Source: Hyphomicrobiales bacterium (GTDB lineage Bacteria > Pseudomonadota > Alphaproteobacteria > Rhizobiales > Rhizobiaceae). From it: DNA of 64,000 nt. The stretch covers positions 1-64,000 of the forward strand of contig JAJFHU010000023.1 of the NCBI GenBank assembly GCA_021775455.1, written 5' to 3'. A model generated the notes under the pieces. It was not told where the DNA came from. It searched no databases and saw only the letters and a list, made by a program, of their open reading frames with translations. Below, piece by piece: positions 27,591-36,626 of this stretch (the stretch's first letter is position 1; every line of letters starts with the position of its first letter). A program made the position numbers and the translations under genes.

Positions 27591-28991
27591 TTAGTATCGA
27601 TAGTGCTCCGGCTTGTAGGGGCCATCTTGCTTAACATCGATGTAATCCGCCTGATCTTCGGACAGGCGAGTCAATTTTGCACCAATTTTTTCCAGATGGA
27701 GGCTTGCTACTTTTTCATCCAGATGTTTGGGCAAAACATAGACTTCGTTGCCGTACTCATCCCCTTTAGTCCACAATTCAATTTGCGCGAGCACCTGGTT
27801 GGTGAACGATGCAGACATCACAAACGAGGGATGTCCCGTTGCATTTCCCAAATTGAGCAGTCGGCCTTGGGACAGCAGGATCATCCTGTTACCAGAAGGC
27901 ATCTCATACATGTCCACTTGATCCTTGATATTGATCATCTTGTGGTTCTTTAGTGCGGCTACCTGGATCTCATTGTCAAAGTGACCAATGTTTCCAACGA
28001 TCGCCATGTCTTTCATGGCATGCATGTGCTCAAGGCGGATGATATCCTTGTTGCCAGTAGCCGTTATAAAGATGTCAGAATCACCAACTGCATCTTCAAG
28101 AGTGGTTACCTCGAAACCGTCCATGGCAGCTTGCAAAGCACAAATTGGATCCACTTCTGTAACCTTCACCCTGGCGCCAGCACCGCGAAGTGATGCAGCT
28201 GACCCTTTGCCAACGTCGCCATATCCGCACACGACTGCAGTTTTCCCTGCCATCATGGTATCCGTTGCGCGACGAATTCCATCCACGAGGGATTCCTTAC
28301 ATCCGTACTTGTTGTCAAACTTGGATTTGGTAACCGAGTCATTCACGTTAATGGCTGGAAACGGCAAGTGCCCTTTTTCCATCATTTTGTAGAGGCGGTG
28401 TACTCCGGTAGTAGTTTCCTCTGATACTCCCTGGATCATGTGGCGTTGTTTAACAAACCAGCCCGGGCTTTCCTTCAGTCGTTTTCTGATTTGCGCAAAA
28501 AGCGCTTCCTCTTCTTCTGTCTGGGGATTTTCGATGAGGTCGGTTTCTCCTTCCTCAACACGCGCACCTATCAAAATGTAAAGAGTTGCGTCGCCGCCAT
28601 CATCCAGGATCAAGTTGGCGCCACCTTCTTCAAAATGAAAAATGCGATCTGCATAATCCCAGTATTCTTCCAGGGTTTCACCCTTGATTGCGAATACAGG
28701 AGTGCCACCGGCAGCAATGGCTGCTGCTGCATGATCCTGGGTTGAGTATATGTTACACGATGCCCAACGAACATCGGCACCGAGTGCCACCAGGGTTTCA
28801 ATCAGAACTGCTGTCTGGATTGTCATGTGAAGTGAGCCGGCAATTCTTGCATCGGAAAGTGGCTGGCTTGCCCCAAATTCCTCACGCAAGGCCATCAGGC
28901 CAGGCATTTCTGTTTCTGCAATATCGAGTTCTTTGCGACCGAAATCGGCAAGCCCGATATCTTTCACAACATAATCGGTGAATTCCGCCAT
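27591..28991 (-). CDS. ahcY: S-adenosylhomocysteine hydrolase
   Basis: 466 residues, full length. [15 protein letters not shown] at the N terminus, the NAD-binding [20 protein letters not shown] and the C-terminal [19 protein letters not shown] ending in YKPEHYRY are diagnostic. It cleaves S-adenosylhomocysteine to homocysteine and adenosine, removing the product inhibitor of methyltransferases. This matters if the amine island demethylates substrates through one-carbon metabolism (inference). It is followed by its own terminator and preceded by a SahR-like operator, so it is a single-gene unit despite lying downstream of HPr. Confidence 0.98.
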   Translation of the reverse strand: MAEFTDYVVKDIGLADFGRKELDIAETEMPGLMALREEFGASQPLSDARIAGSLHMTIQTAVLIETLVALGADVRWASCNIYSTQDHAAAAIAAGGTPVFAIKGETLEEYWDYADRIFHFEEGGANLILDDGGDATLYILIGARVEEGETDLIENPQTEEEEALFAQIRKRLKESPGWFVKQRHMIQGVSEETTTGVHRLYKMMEKGHLPFPAINVNDSVTKSKFDNKYGCKESLVDGIRRATDTMMAGKTAVVCGYGDVGKGSAASLRGAGARVKVTEVDPICALQAAMDGFEVTTLEDAVGDSDIFITATGNKDIIRLEHMHAMKDMAIVGNIGHFDNEIQVAALKNHKMINIKDQVDMYEMPSGNRMILLSQGRLLNLGNATGHPSFVMSASFTNQVLAQIELWTKGDEYGNEVYVLPKHLDEKVASLHLEKIGAKLTRLSEDQADYIDVKQDGPYKPEHYRY

Positions 28992-29117
28992 TTCAAATTC
29001 CTTGGAAATTGTTAGACCCGGGTTCGGGAGTCAGCCATAGTTTTAACATCCAGCCAGAATATCAGCTGGCATTGATATGGTATTCCTCTATCAGAATGAT
29101 AAACGCACCGCAACATC

Positions 29118-29137
29118 ATATAAAGATTTCTTTATAT
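29118..29137. promoter_or_regulatory. SahR-like operator upstream of ahcY
   Basis: A perfect inverted repeat with 9-bp arms ATATAAAGA / TCTTTATAT and a 2-bp spacer lies in the 181-bp gap between the HPr gene and ahcY, ~125 bp before the ahcY start. From memory, ArsR-type SahR/SamR regulators of methionine-cycle genes in Proteobacteria bind palindromes of this AAAGAnnTCTTT form. That this one is bound by SahR is inference. Confidence 0.55.
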
Positions 29138-29172
29138 CATTTTTATCATGGTTACCACTAGCACGCAGAAAT

Positions 29173-29466
29173 TCACTCTTGCTCTCCGAATTTTCTGGAA
29201 ATCAGCTCTTCAAGAGAGGCTAGGACATCATCGGCATCTGGTCCGGATGCCGATACGTGGATTGTACTTCCTTTTGAAGCAGCCAACATCATTAGTCCCA
29301 TTATTGATGTTCCTCCAACCACATGGCCATCCTTGCTTACCCGTATCTCGGCATCAAAATTTTCGACGCATTGAACGAATTTTGCCGATGCTCTTGCATG
29401 AAGGCCAAGCTTGTTTGAAATTTTGAAAATCCTGCTTGGAGGTTCGTTTTCCTGTGAAACAGTCAT
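29173..29466 (-). CDS. HPr phosphocarrier of the regulatory (nitrogen-type) PTS
   Basis: 97 residues of the HPr fold. Phosphorylated His23 lies in KLGLHARASAKFV, and the regulatory serine region is GGTSIMGLMMLAAS. The N terminus carries an eight-residue extension. It passes phosphate from EI-Ntr (not in this window) to EIIA proteins and can be modified at Ser by HprK, encoded two genes upstream. It overlaps the EIIA gene by 4 bp. Confidence 0.93.
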   Translation of the reverse strand: MTVSQENEPPSRIFKISNKLGLHARASAKFVQCVENFDAEIRVSKDGHVVGGTSIMGLMMLAASKGSTIHVSASGPDADDVLASLEELISRKFGEQE

Positions 29467-29867
29467 GTGTCGCCTTGCAATACCTTGCTCGCAACATGGA
29501 TGTATTTGCGACCTGCTTCCTGAGCGGTTTCCGCTGCCGTGGAAAGGCTCGCAGTTTCACGCAAACTTGCAAGTTTAACGAGCATGGGCAAATTGATACC
29601 TGCAATAACCTCGACTTCGTCATCTTTCATCAAGGAGATAGATAGGTTGCTGGGAGTTCCACCAAACAAATCTGTCAGGATTATCACGCCTGAACCCTGG
29701 CTTACGCGCTCGACAGCCTTCTTAACGTCATTGCGCCGTTCTTCCATATTGTCATTAGGGCCAATATCAATGGTTTCGAGGGCAGATTGAGGTCCCACGA
29801 CATGCTCAAGAGCAGCACGAAATTCTGACGCCAGCTTGCAATGGGTTACCAAAACAAGACCTATCAT
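29463..29867 (-). CDS. manX: EIIA of the mannose-type PTS, regulatory
   Basis: 134 residues of the EIIA-Man fold. His9 in LVLVTHCKLASEF is the phosphorylation site; most relatives have Gly after this His where this one has Cys. ILTDLFGGTPSNLSISLM is the second family motif. No EIIB or EIIC transport component is nearby, so it is a signalling rather than a transport unit, as in other alphaproteobacteria. It lies between hprK (118-bp gap, 29868-29985) and HPr. Confidence 0.9.
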   Translation of the reverse strand: MIGLVLVTHCKLASEFRAALEHVVGPQSALETIDIGPNDNMEERRNDVKKAVERVSQGSGVIILTDLFGGTPSNLSISLMKDDEVEVIAGINLPMLVKLASLRETASLSTAAETAQEAGRKYIHVASKVLQGDT

Positions 29868-29985
29868 GGGTAAATTCCTAATTTCTAATTGTCATTCTGC
29901 CATCATGTCAAATAACAGCTTCCAAATTGATGCGTTTACACAGCCAATCACCCGGGAAGCAACTATCACATGCGCCAACCTATTT

Positions 29986-30456
29986 CTATATGGACGAATT
30001 AAACTCGAAACATTTACACAAATCGTCAAGGTGTGAAAGAACAATCCTGATGGCACCTGCTTCGTGGCGCTGGGGCACCTTGATCAACGGGAGCTCAACT
30101 CCCAGCAGGTTTTTAGTAACGTGTTTTGGGAGCCGCTCAATTTCCTTATCATCCGTCATCTGGACCAAAAGATGGATTTCGGATTGTTCTGCGCAAGGGC
30201 GCTCAGCGATTCCATAGCCTCGAATTTCAATCTTTCCCGAAATGCTTCTTGGTGGATACGCAATTACACGACCACCAATTTTTTTGAGAATTGCCTGGTC
30301 GTCACATACCAGGGAAGCGGGTTTCCCCAATCTTTCAACATGCTCCAGCAAACCGAGGGTGAGCGATGTTTTTCCGCTTCCGGAGGGGCCTTCTATCAGC
30401 ACACCCAGCTTCTTTAAAACCAAAACACTGCAATGATAATTGGAACCAGAGATCAT
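29986..30456 (-). CDS. hprK: Short HPr kinase/phosphorylase
   Basis: 156 residues, only the C-terminal catalytic half found in long Gram-positive HprK, which is the usual alphaproteobacterial form. Walker A is VLIEGPSGSGKTSLTLGLL. LVCDDQAILKKIGGRVIAYP carries the Asp used in catalysis, and IEIRGYGI is the HprK signature-like segment. It phosphorylates HPr on Ser and can reverse this. Its start overlaps the end of chvG by 4 bp, tying PTS signalling to the two-component system. Confidence 0.92.
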   Translation of the reverse strand: MISGSNYHCSVLVLKKLGVLIEGPSGSGKTSLTLGLLEHVERLGKPASLVCDDQAILKKIGGRVIAYPPRSISGKIEIRGYGIAERPCAEQSEIHLLVQMTDDKEIERLPKHVTKNLLGVELPLIKVPQRHEAGAIRIVLSHLDDLCKCFEFNSSI

Positions 30457-32363
30457 TTTGAATTGTCAGCGGGGATTGAGACTGTAAACCTTGCCCCTGG
30501 CTTTCCGTCATGCCGGCTTTCTGCAATAATCGTTCCACCGTGCGCTTCAACGATCTGTCGGCTGATTGAAAGACCAAGACCCGAATTTTGACCGAAACCT
30601 TCGGCTTCCGGTCTGTCGGTGTAGAATCGTTCAAATATTCGATCGGCATTTTCAGCTTGAATGCCCGGACCATTGTCTTCAACGGTCAGGAAAATCATCG
30701 CAGGATCCCTGGACAACTCAATATTAACTTGCCCTCCTTCATCTGGAACAAAAGACCTTGCATTGTCGATCAAGTTGTTAATGACCTGCCCGAGACGGCT
30801 GTCATGCCCCGCTACATCGAATCTCTTGTTTTCATAGTGTGTTGGTTTCACCGTGAAATTGATTTCTACTTCCTTTTGGCGCCTACTCAGCTCCTTGCTT
30901 GCATTGACGACATTGTCTACCAGTTCAACCATATCCACTTTTTCAACAAATTCGCGAACCAGCTCAGCATCAAGCCGTGATGCGTCAGAAATATCGGTTA
31001 TAAGTCTATCTAGCCGCCTTACATCATGTTGAATAACTTCCATTAAGCGCATTTTTGATTTTTGATTTTTTGCCAGAGGCAATGTTTCTACCGCGCTGCG
31101 CAATGATGTAAGGGGGTTCTTCAACTCATGACTGACGTCTGCTGCAAAACTTTCAATTGCATCAAGTCGTTGATAGAGCGCCTGAGTCATGTCGCTGATT
31201 GACGTAGATAAATGCCCTACTTCATCTTGGCGATGTGCATAATCAGGAATGGGAATCCGGGATTTTACGCCTCGTTTAACCCTGATTGCCGCTTCCGAAA
31301 GTCGGCGCAGCGGGTTGGCAATGGTGCTGGCCAACAGGATCGACAATACGAATGTGACAATCGCGGCCACAAGGAAAATTCTGAGAATGGCCACTCTTTC
31401 ATTCGTAACTATCCTGTCAATCTGATCTCCCTCGGTAGAAAGCAACAATACTCCCAGTACCGCACGATATCGTTGAACCGGAACCGCAACTGAAACAGTT
31501 AGCTCCCCCCCTTTCGTCATCCGCACCACCGGCTTTGGCTCGCCGATTAGTGCTGATGCCACTTCAGGGTATTGAGTTCCCGGTCCACTGATTTCTTTAT
31601 AGATGGGTAATTCTTGACGTTGGAGTAGTGTGTTCAGGAAATTTCCAATGCGGTTAATCCATCCAATATCTTCATTCCCTTTAAGGTCCGGCAATTGATA
31701 CCGCAGTATCTGTCCTCCTGAATACAAATGACGCGAATCCAGGATGAGTATCCCTTCCGTGTCGTAAATCCGGGCTCGCGTTTGGGTAGGGGTAATCAAT
31801 GCCCGCAATACTGGTGCAACCTCTTCCGGGTTAATAGGGTAATTCATACTATCAAACGTATCGATGGTTGGCAGAGTGCTTTCTCCGGCTTTAAGCTCCA
31901 ACAGCTTCTCCGGATCAATTGTTACTGCATTTGTGCTGACAGTCGCCGAAGCTGCTATGGCACCAGCGATAATTCGACCTTGCGTTAGCAGGCTTTCAAT
32001 TCGCGCATCGATCAACCCTTCACGGAATTGATTGAGGTAGAGAATACTCGACATCAATATGGCAAGAGCTGCAAAATTCAGAAAAACGATCCTGCGGGTA
32101 AGCGAGGAAAACAAATTTATCTTGAATAGGCGGAATGCGCGAGAAAGGGGCGATTTTGTTGCCGCTGGCCTGAGTGGATTCGACTCTTCAATACCGTCGA
32201 TAGCACTCACATCGGCAGATGTTTTGATCGAACGGCTATTCGTTGGGATATTTTTGTTCAGGAAATTTGGCGAATCGTCATTTGTAGCAGAAAGTCGGGC
32301 TTCTGCTTCGTCTGAGGATAATACCTCGGGGTTGGTTCGCAGCTTATCCACGTCTAGATCCAT
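30453..32363 (-). CDS. chvG: Sensor histidine kinase ChvG/ExoS
   Basis: 636 residues: an ~90-residue cytoplasmic leader, TM1 (IVFLNFAALAILMSSILYL), a periplasmic domain of ~250 residues, TM2 (FLVAAIVTFVLSILLASTI), HAMP, a DHp domain with FAADVSHELKNPLTSLRS and a HATPase domain (NNLIDNARSF, DNGPGI, GLGLSI). ChvG/ExoS senses acid or envelope stress and controls exopolysaccharide, motility and symbiosis or virulence genes through ChvI. The cognate regulator gene is 97 bp upstream. Confidence 0.94.
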   Translation of the reverse strand: MDLDVDKLRTNPEVLSSDEAEARLSATNDDSPNFLNKNIPTNSRSIKTSADVSAIDGIEESNPLRPAATKSPLSRAFRLFKINLFSSLTRRIVFLNFAALAILMSSILYLNQFREGLIDARIESLLTQGRIIAGAIAASATVSTNAVTIDPEKLLELKAGESTLPTIDTFDSMNYPINPEEVAPVLRALITPTQTRARIYDTEGILILDSRHLYSGGQILRYQLPDLKGNEDIGWINRIGNFLNTLLQRQELPIYKEISGPGTQYPEVASALIGEPKPVVRMTKGGELTVSVAVPVQRYRAVLGVLLLSTEGDQIDRIVTNERVAILRIFLVAAIVTFVLSILLASTIANPLRRLSEAAIRVKRGVKSRIPIPDYAHRQDEVGHLSTSISDMTQALYQRLDAIESFAADVSHELKNPLTSLRSAVETLPLAKNQKSKMRLMEVIQHDVRRLDRLITDISDASRLDAELVREFVEKVDMVELVDNVVNASKELSRRQKEVEINFTVKPTHYENKRFDVAGHDSRLGQVINNLIDNARSFVPDEGGQVNIELSRDPAMIFLTVEDNGPGIQAENADRIFERFYTDRPEAEGFGQNSGLGLSISRQIVEAHGGTIIAESRHDGKPGARFTVSIPADNSK

Positions 32364-32460
32364 TCAAGCCAACTCAACAACTGATCAGCTTTCGAATTCT
32401 CAGCGACATCGTTTCACAATTATTCGCGATAAAATAAGCGAAACTGAAGCCTATCAAGCA

Positions 32461-33165
32461 TCAATTTTCGCGGAAACGATACCCCACTCCGTATAAGGTC
32501 TCTATCATGTCGAATGAGTTGTCTTCCACTTTGAATTTCTTGCGGAGTCGTTTTATGTGGCTGTCTATCGTCCTGTCGTCCACGTAGACCTGATCATCAT
32601 AAGCGGCATCCATAAGTGAATCGCGACTCTTCACAACGCCTGGTCTTTGAGCAAGAGCGTACAAAATAAGAAACTCTGTGACGGTTAGCGTAACCGGTTT
32701 ACCGTTCCAGGTACAAGTGTGACGCTCCTGATCCATTGCCAATTGGCCCCGTTCAAGAGTTTTTGCAGTTGCCCCATCTGCTTTCGTACTGCCTTCAGTA
32801 ACAACTGATCCACGCCGCAATACCGCCTTTACCCGTTCAACAAGCAGTCGTTGGGAAAATGGCTTCTTGATAAAGTCATCTGCACCCATTTTGAGGCCGA
32901 ACAATTCATCGATTTCTTCATCTTTTGATGTAAGGAATATGACCGGAAGATCAGATGTTTGCCGCAGTCTCCTTAGTAATTCCATGCCATCCATGCGAGG
33001 CATCTTGATGTCAAAAATAGCAAGATCAGGGCGCTTCATGGATAAGCCATCCAAGGCTGAAGCGCCATCTGTGTAGGTTTCGACCTTGTAACCTTCTGAT
33101 TCCAGAGCAATTGACACCGAGGTCAAGATATTTCGGTCATCGTCGACCAGTGCAATCGTTGGCAT
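32461..33165 (-). CDS. chvI: Response regulator ChvI (OmpR family)
   Basis: 234 residues. The receiver has VDDDRN at the acidic pocket, phospho-acceptor Asp52 in [12 protein letters not shown], and [20 protein letters not shown], which is almost invariant in rhizobial ChvI. The C-terminal winged helix contains [12 protein letters not shown] and [14 protein letters not shown]-like sequence. The ATG at 33165 has GGAGA upstream and matches the usual ChvI start; the frame is open further up to 33237. The gap 33166-33320 holds no other gene. Confidence 0.96.
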   Translation of the reverse strand: MPTIALVDDDRNILTSVSIALESEGYKVETYTDGASALDGLSMKRPDLAIFDIKMPRMDGMELLRRLRQTSDLPVIFLTSKDEEIDELFGLKMGADDFIKKPFSQRLLVERVKAVLRRGSVVTEGSTKADGATAKTLERGQLAMDQERHTCTWNGKPVTLTVTEFLILYALAQRPGVVKSRDSLMDAAYDDQVYVDDRTIDSHIKRLRKKFKVEDNSFDMIETLYGVGYRFREN

Positions 33166-33320
33166 GTTAAAATTCTCCATGGTCATTTGCGGTCCCTGTT
33201 CAAAGGAGTTCCGCATTGGCTTCACAATTGCGCACAAAATGTGGCGACAACTTACCCCATATCGTGAGTCAGCGCTACATTCTCAAGGCAAAGCTGATAA
33301 GATTGCTGGTTTAACGAAAC

Positions 33321-34229
33321 TTAAAATTTTCGGGTAAAAGTAACTACAATCGTGATCAGAAGAGCTGTTCCCAAGGTCAGTCCATCCACTGACTCGCCGA
33401 CCAGAAGAGCAGCAAAAGCTATGGTTATGAATGTTTGTAGCAATTGGAGTTGACCGATTCTGGCAATTCCGCCACGAGCAAGGGCCACATTCCAGGCGAA
33501 GAAGCCGAGAAACATCGAAAATATACCCAGATAGATAAGTGACGTGATTCCAACAAAGCCGGCATTCAGAAATCTCGGTTCGTAAAACAACCAAATGCCG
33601 GGAAGCACTAGAGGAAGGTTGAGCACAAGTGCTCGCGAAATTATTTCCCAACCCGGAGTTTCGCGGGACAGCTTGCCGAAAATTACATAACCAGCGGCTG
33701 CACTTGCCCCGGCAATTAGTAACCAGAGGTCACCAGCAGTAATTCCCTTAGAGCCAGAATCTTCGGCGCTGAACAAAATATATAGAGCAACAATTGTGCC
33801 GCCTGTCAGGCTCAATATCCAAAAGCGCACACTTGGTGACTCCCCGGCGAATATCCGCGCTAGCAATGCAGTCAGAAGAGGTAGAAAGCTTAAAATTACA
33901 CCACCGTGCGCTGCCGACACTGTTTTCATTGCCATGGCCATGAACCCCGGAAAGCCGAATATGACAAAAAGCCCACCCAGGAATATCTGCCAGTTATCGG
34001 GATGATGAAGGGGCTTGGCATGGAATTTTAGTACTGAAAAAGCAAGAAATGCCGCGACACCAGCCCGTGCGAAGGTAATGAAAGTCGGCGAAAAATCCTG
34101 TAATGCCAAACGTGTAATCGGCAAGGTTGCACCGAAGCATATTACCCCAAAAACACCCAATCCGTAGGTCATGAGGAGGCTGCTGCCAGAGATGGAGTTG
34201 GGGGTTGCAGTACTTTGTAGATCATCCAT
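33321..34229 (-). CDS. EamA/DMT-family membrane transporter
   Basis: 302 residues with about ten hydrophobic helices arranged as two EamA repeats (repeat 1 around residues 20-150, repeat 2 around 165-300; each ends in a small-residue-rich helix such as LGIFSMFLGFFAWNVALARG). Members export amino acids, metabolites or drugs. No substrate can be deduced. It is divergent from the TerB/J-domain gene across a 90-bp gap. Confidence 0.85.
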   Translation of the reverse strand: MDDLQSTATPNSISGSSLLMTYGLGVFGVICFGATLPITRLALQDFSPTFITFARAGVAAFLAFSVLKFHAKPLHHPDNWQIFLGGLFVIFGFPGFMAMAMKTVSAAHGGVILSFLPLLTALLARIFAGESPSVRFWILSLTGGTIVALYILFSAEDSGSKGITAGDLWLLIAGASAAAGYVIFGKLSRETPGWEIISRALVLNLPLVLPGIWLFYEPRFLNAGFVGITSLIYLGIFSMFLGFFAWNVALARGGIARIGQLQLLQTFITIAFAALLVGESVDGLTLGTALLITIVVTFTRKF

Positions 34230-34319
34230 TGATTGCTGTTAACACCAAGGCAATTACTTTGAAAGTGGACGGTTGATATTCAGCTTTCAACTTTGGCCTG
34301 AGTCGCATAAAGAAGTTTC

Positions 34320-35018
34320 ATGTCTATTTGGATCAGAGTCGGTGAATTTCTCTCCAGCTTGGCGGGTGAAGCTGTCTCTGTTGTAATAGAGGCAGTACGG
34401 ACCGCATTTGAGGGTGACCCCGAAACCCGAAAGCAGGTTGGATTTTCAGTTGCCATGATTGCCCTGTCAGCAAAAATGGCAAAAGCTGATGGCATTGTAA
34501 CCGAAAACGAGATCGCCGCATTCAGGCAATTATTTGCAATACCAGCCAACGAGGCAAAGAACGTTGCAAGATTGTACAATCTGGCCAAACAGGATGTGGC
34601 GGGATATCGGGCTTATGCAAACAAAGTAGTGAAACTGTTTCCAGAAGACATTGAAATACTGGAAGATGTAATGAATGGTTTGTTTCATATAGCCAAGGCA
34701 GACGGGGTCGTTCATGAAAACGAGATGGCATTTATGGATGATATTGCCGAAATATTCCAAATTGACGATGGCCATTATGCAAGAATTCGCAGGCTTCATA
34801 TGGAACCAGAAGAAGGTGACCCTTACATGCAGCTGGAATCCCAGGAAAATTGGGACAATGGCAGGCTGAAACGCCACTATCACAAACTGGTTGCCGAAAA
34901 CCATCCTGATCGGTTGATTGCGAGGGGCGTACCTCCCGAATTCGTGGCAATAGCCAACGACCGAATGGCGGCGATCAACAAGGCATGGGCGAATATCAAG
35001 CTGGAGCGAGGCATTTGA
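34320..35018 (+). CDS. DjlA-like TerB/J-domain co-chaperone
   Basis: 232 residues. Two TerB-like helical segments contain repeated acidic motifs (MAKADGIVTENEIAAFRQLF and IAKADGVVHENEMAFMDDIA). A C-terminal J domain follows with the HPD tripeptide in VAENHPDRLIARG, which stimulates DnaK-type Hsp70s. There is no clear N-terminal membrane anchor as in DjlA of enterics, though LGEAVSVVIEAV-type sequence could be amphipathic. It is coupled to the amidase gene by overlap. Confidence 0.85.
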   Translation: MSIWIRVGEFLSSLAGEAVSVVIEAVRTAFEGDPETRKQVGFSVAMIALSAKMAKADGIVTENEIAAFRQLFAIPANEAKNVARLYNLAKQDVAGYRAYANKVVKLFPEDIEILEDVMNGLFHIAKADGVVHENEMAFMDDIAEIFQIDDGHYARIRRLHMEPEEGDPYMQLESQENWDNGRLKRHYHKLVAENHPDRLIARGVPPEFVAIANDRMAAINKAWANIKLERGI

Positions 35019-35761
35019 GCTTTTCGCCTGACACAAAATGCCCTTGTATCGTCCGCCCGGCCAGTAATTTCAATGATCGTGCGGCAGGTTTTCATCCTTC
35101 ACTTTTGATCTTGCACTATACGGGAATGCCCAGCGCTCAAAGTGCACTTGATTGGTTGTGCAGTTCACAAAGCCAGGTGTCTTGTCACTACTTTGTTTTT
35201 GAAGACGGCCAGACTGTCCAATTGGTCCCGGAGAGTTTACGTGCTTGGCATGCAGGTGAATCCTTCTGGAAGGGAGAAACGGATATCAACTCCCAATCGA
35301 TCGGAATTGAAATTTCAAATCCGGGCCATGAACACGGCTATCGCGAGTTTCCACAGGAACAAATCAAGGCGGTTATCGAGCTTTGCAAGGACATCATGAT
35401 CCGCAGGGATATTTTGCCCACTGGCGTTCTTGCTCATTCAGACATAGCCCCAAACCGGAAACAAGATCCTGGAGAAAAGTTCCCCTGGCGAGAACTCCAT
35501 GAATCAGGTGTTGGTTGCTGGGTTGACCCGCTTCCCGAACGAACGGACGGGAAGGTAGTTGGAGAAGGTTGTACAGGAGATATCGTCAAACAAATTCAAG
35601 GCCGCTTGAAAAAAATTGGGTACAGAATTATCGACAACGGAATTTATGACCATCAAACTCGCAAGTGCATAGAAGCATTCCAGCGGCATTTCAGACCTGA
35701 GCTGGTCGACGGCAAGGTTGACGTTTCAACACTAACATCATTGAAATTTCTTGCCGATTAA
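35015..35761 (+). CDS. N-acetylmuramoyl-L-alanine amidase (AmpD-like) with peptidoglycan-binding domain
   Basis: About 248 residues. The Amidase_2 domain has zinc-ligand His in LLILHYTGM, catalytic Glu in SIGIEISNPGH and the second His and Asp in LAHSDIAPNRKQDPG. A C-terminal PG_binding_1 helix bundle (DIVKQIQGRLKKIGY, FQRHF) follows. It cuts the bond between MurNAc and the stem peptide. No signal peptide is seen, suggesting a cytoplasmic recycling role like AmpD. A TTG at 35015, with GGAG upstream and a TTGA overlap with the preceding stop, is a good start; an in-frame ATG at 34985 is the alternative. Confidence 0.88.
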   Translation: MSFSPDTKCPCIVRPASNFNDRAAGFHPSLLILHYTGMPSAQSALDWLCSSQSQVSCHYFVFEDGQTVQLVPESLRAWHAGESFWKGETDINSQSIGIEISNPGHEHGYREFPQEQIKAVIELCKDIMIRRDILPTGVLAHSDIAPNRKQDPGEKFPWRELHESGVGCWVDPLPERTDGKVVGEGCTGDIVKQIQGRLKKIGYRIIDNGIYDHQTRKCIEAFQRHFRPELVDGKVDVSTLTSLKFLAD

Positions 35762-35933
35762 TTGGCAGATTGTAACAATTGGAAATAACTCTTGTTTTTA
35801 AAGCCGTAATCCAAACTGTTTTGAACACTAATCACCTTGCTCCGGTGATTGCTACCGACCAAACGATTCGGCTCTGATCGTAGCGTCGTTTCAGTAGCGA
35901 TACCTTGGATAACCAATCAAGGGGTATTATTTC

Positions 35934-36575
35934 ATGACTAAATTAATCAACACAGCGAAAGCTGTGAGTGTAATTCTTGTGCCGCTTATTATGCTTGGTG
36001 CTTGTCAAAATTCAGGCTTGGTTGAGACGGCTTCCTCTTCTCATCTTGATCCCAAATCGGCTCCTCAATCAAAACCTGATGAAAACGCCGATCGTTTCCA
36101 GAAACAAATGCTGGAATTTAGGGAAAACTACAAAGCCCGCCTACGGACAAGATCGAACCAGAACAAAGTTTTCACGAGCAATGAGCGAAATATCAAGAAG
36201 TCAGATGGCAAATATGAAAAACTGATACGAAAATATGCGCGAGCAGAAGGAGTGCCGTTTTCGCTGGCACGGGCAGTAGTAAAAATTGAAAGCAATTTTC
36301 ATGCAGATGCCCGGGGTGGTGCCGGTGAAGTAGGGCTTATGCAAATAAAGCCATCAACAGCGCGCGGCATGGGGTTTAGAGGATCTGTGAAAGATCTCTA
36401 TTCACCAGAGATCAATATTCGTTGGGGAATGAAATATCTCGGAGGAGCGCACCGTCTTTCAAATGGCACAACTTGCGAAACTATCTTGAAATATAATGCA
36501 GGTCACGGTGCAAACCGGATGAACAAGACCAGCTCAAAGTACTGTGTAAAGGTCAAACAATTACTCAAGAGCTAG
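35934..36575 (+). CDS. Lytic transglycosylase lipoprotein (SLT domain)
   Basis: 213 residues. A lipoprotein signal with lipobox LGAC (Cys24) is followed by a linker of ~65 residues and an SLT domain. The domain has catalytic Glu119 in AVVKIESNF, GEVGLMQIKPSTARGMGF and LKYNAGHG. It cleaves the glycan strand to give anhydro-MurNAc fragments, the substrates of the amidase and recycling enzymes encoded nearby. The gap 35762-35933 holds nothing I can name. Downstream, CTAGGGTC/GACCCTAG at 36573-36590 forms a dyad with only a 2-base loop. Confidence 0.88.
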   Translation: MTKLINTAKAVSVILVPLIMLGACQNSGLVETASSSHLDPKSAPQSKPDENADRFQKQMLEFRENYKARLRTRSNQNKVFTSNERNIKKSDGKYEKLIRKYARAEGVPFSLARAVVKIESNFHADARGGAGEVGLMQIKPSTARGMGFRGSVKDLYSPEINIRWGMKYLGGAHRLSNGTTCETILKYNAGHGANRMNKTSSKYCVKVKQLLKS

Positions 36576-36626
36576 GGTCTTGACCCTAGGTGCATATGGC
36601 AACTCGTAATCACTTCCAAAACGATT

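Noticed and set aside
28992-29172. SAH riboswitch upstream of ahcY
   Set aside because: The leader lacks the conserved SAH-riboswitch core; the SahR-like palindrome is the better explanation for control.
36573-36590. CTAGGGTC/GACCCTAG dyad after the transglycosylase gene
   Set aside because: The loop is only two bases and no T run follows, so it is not a convincing terminator.
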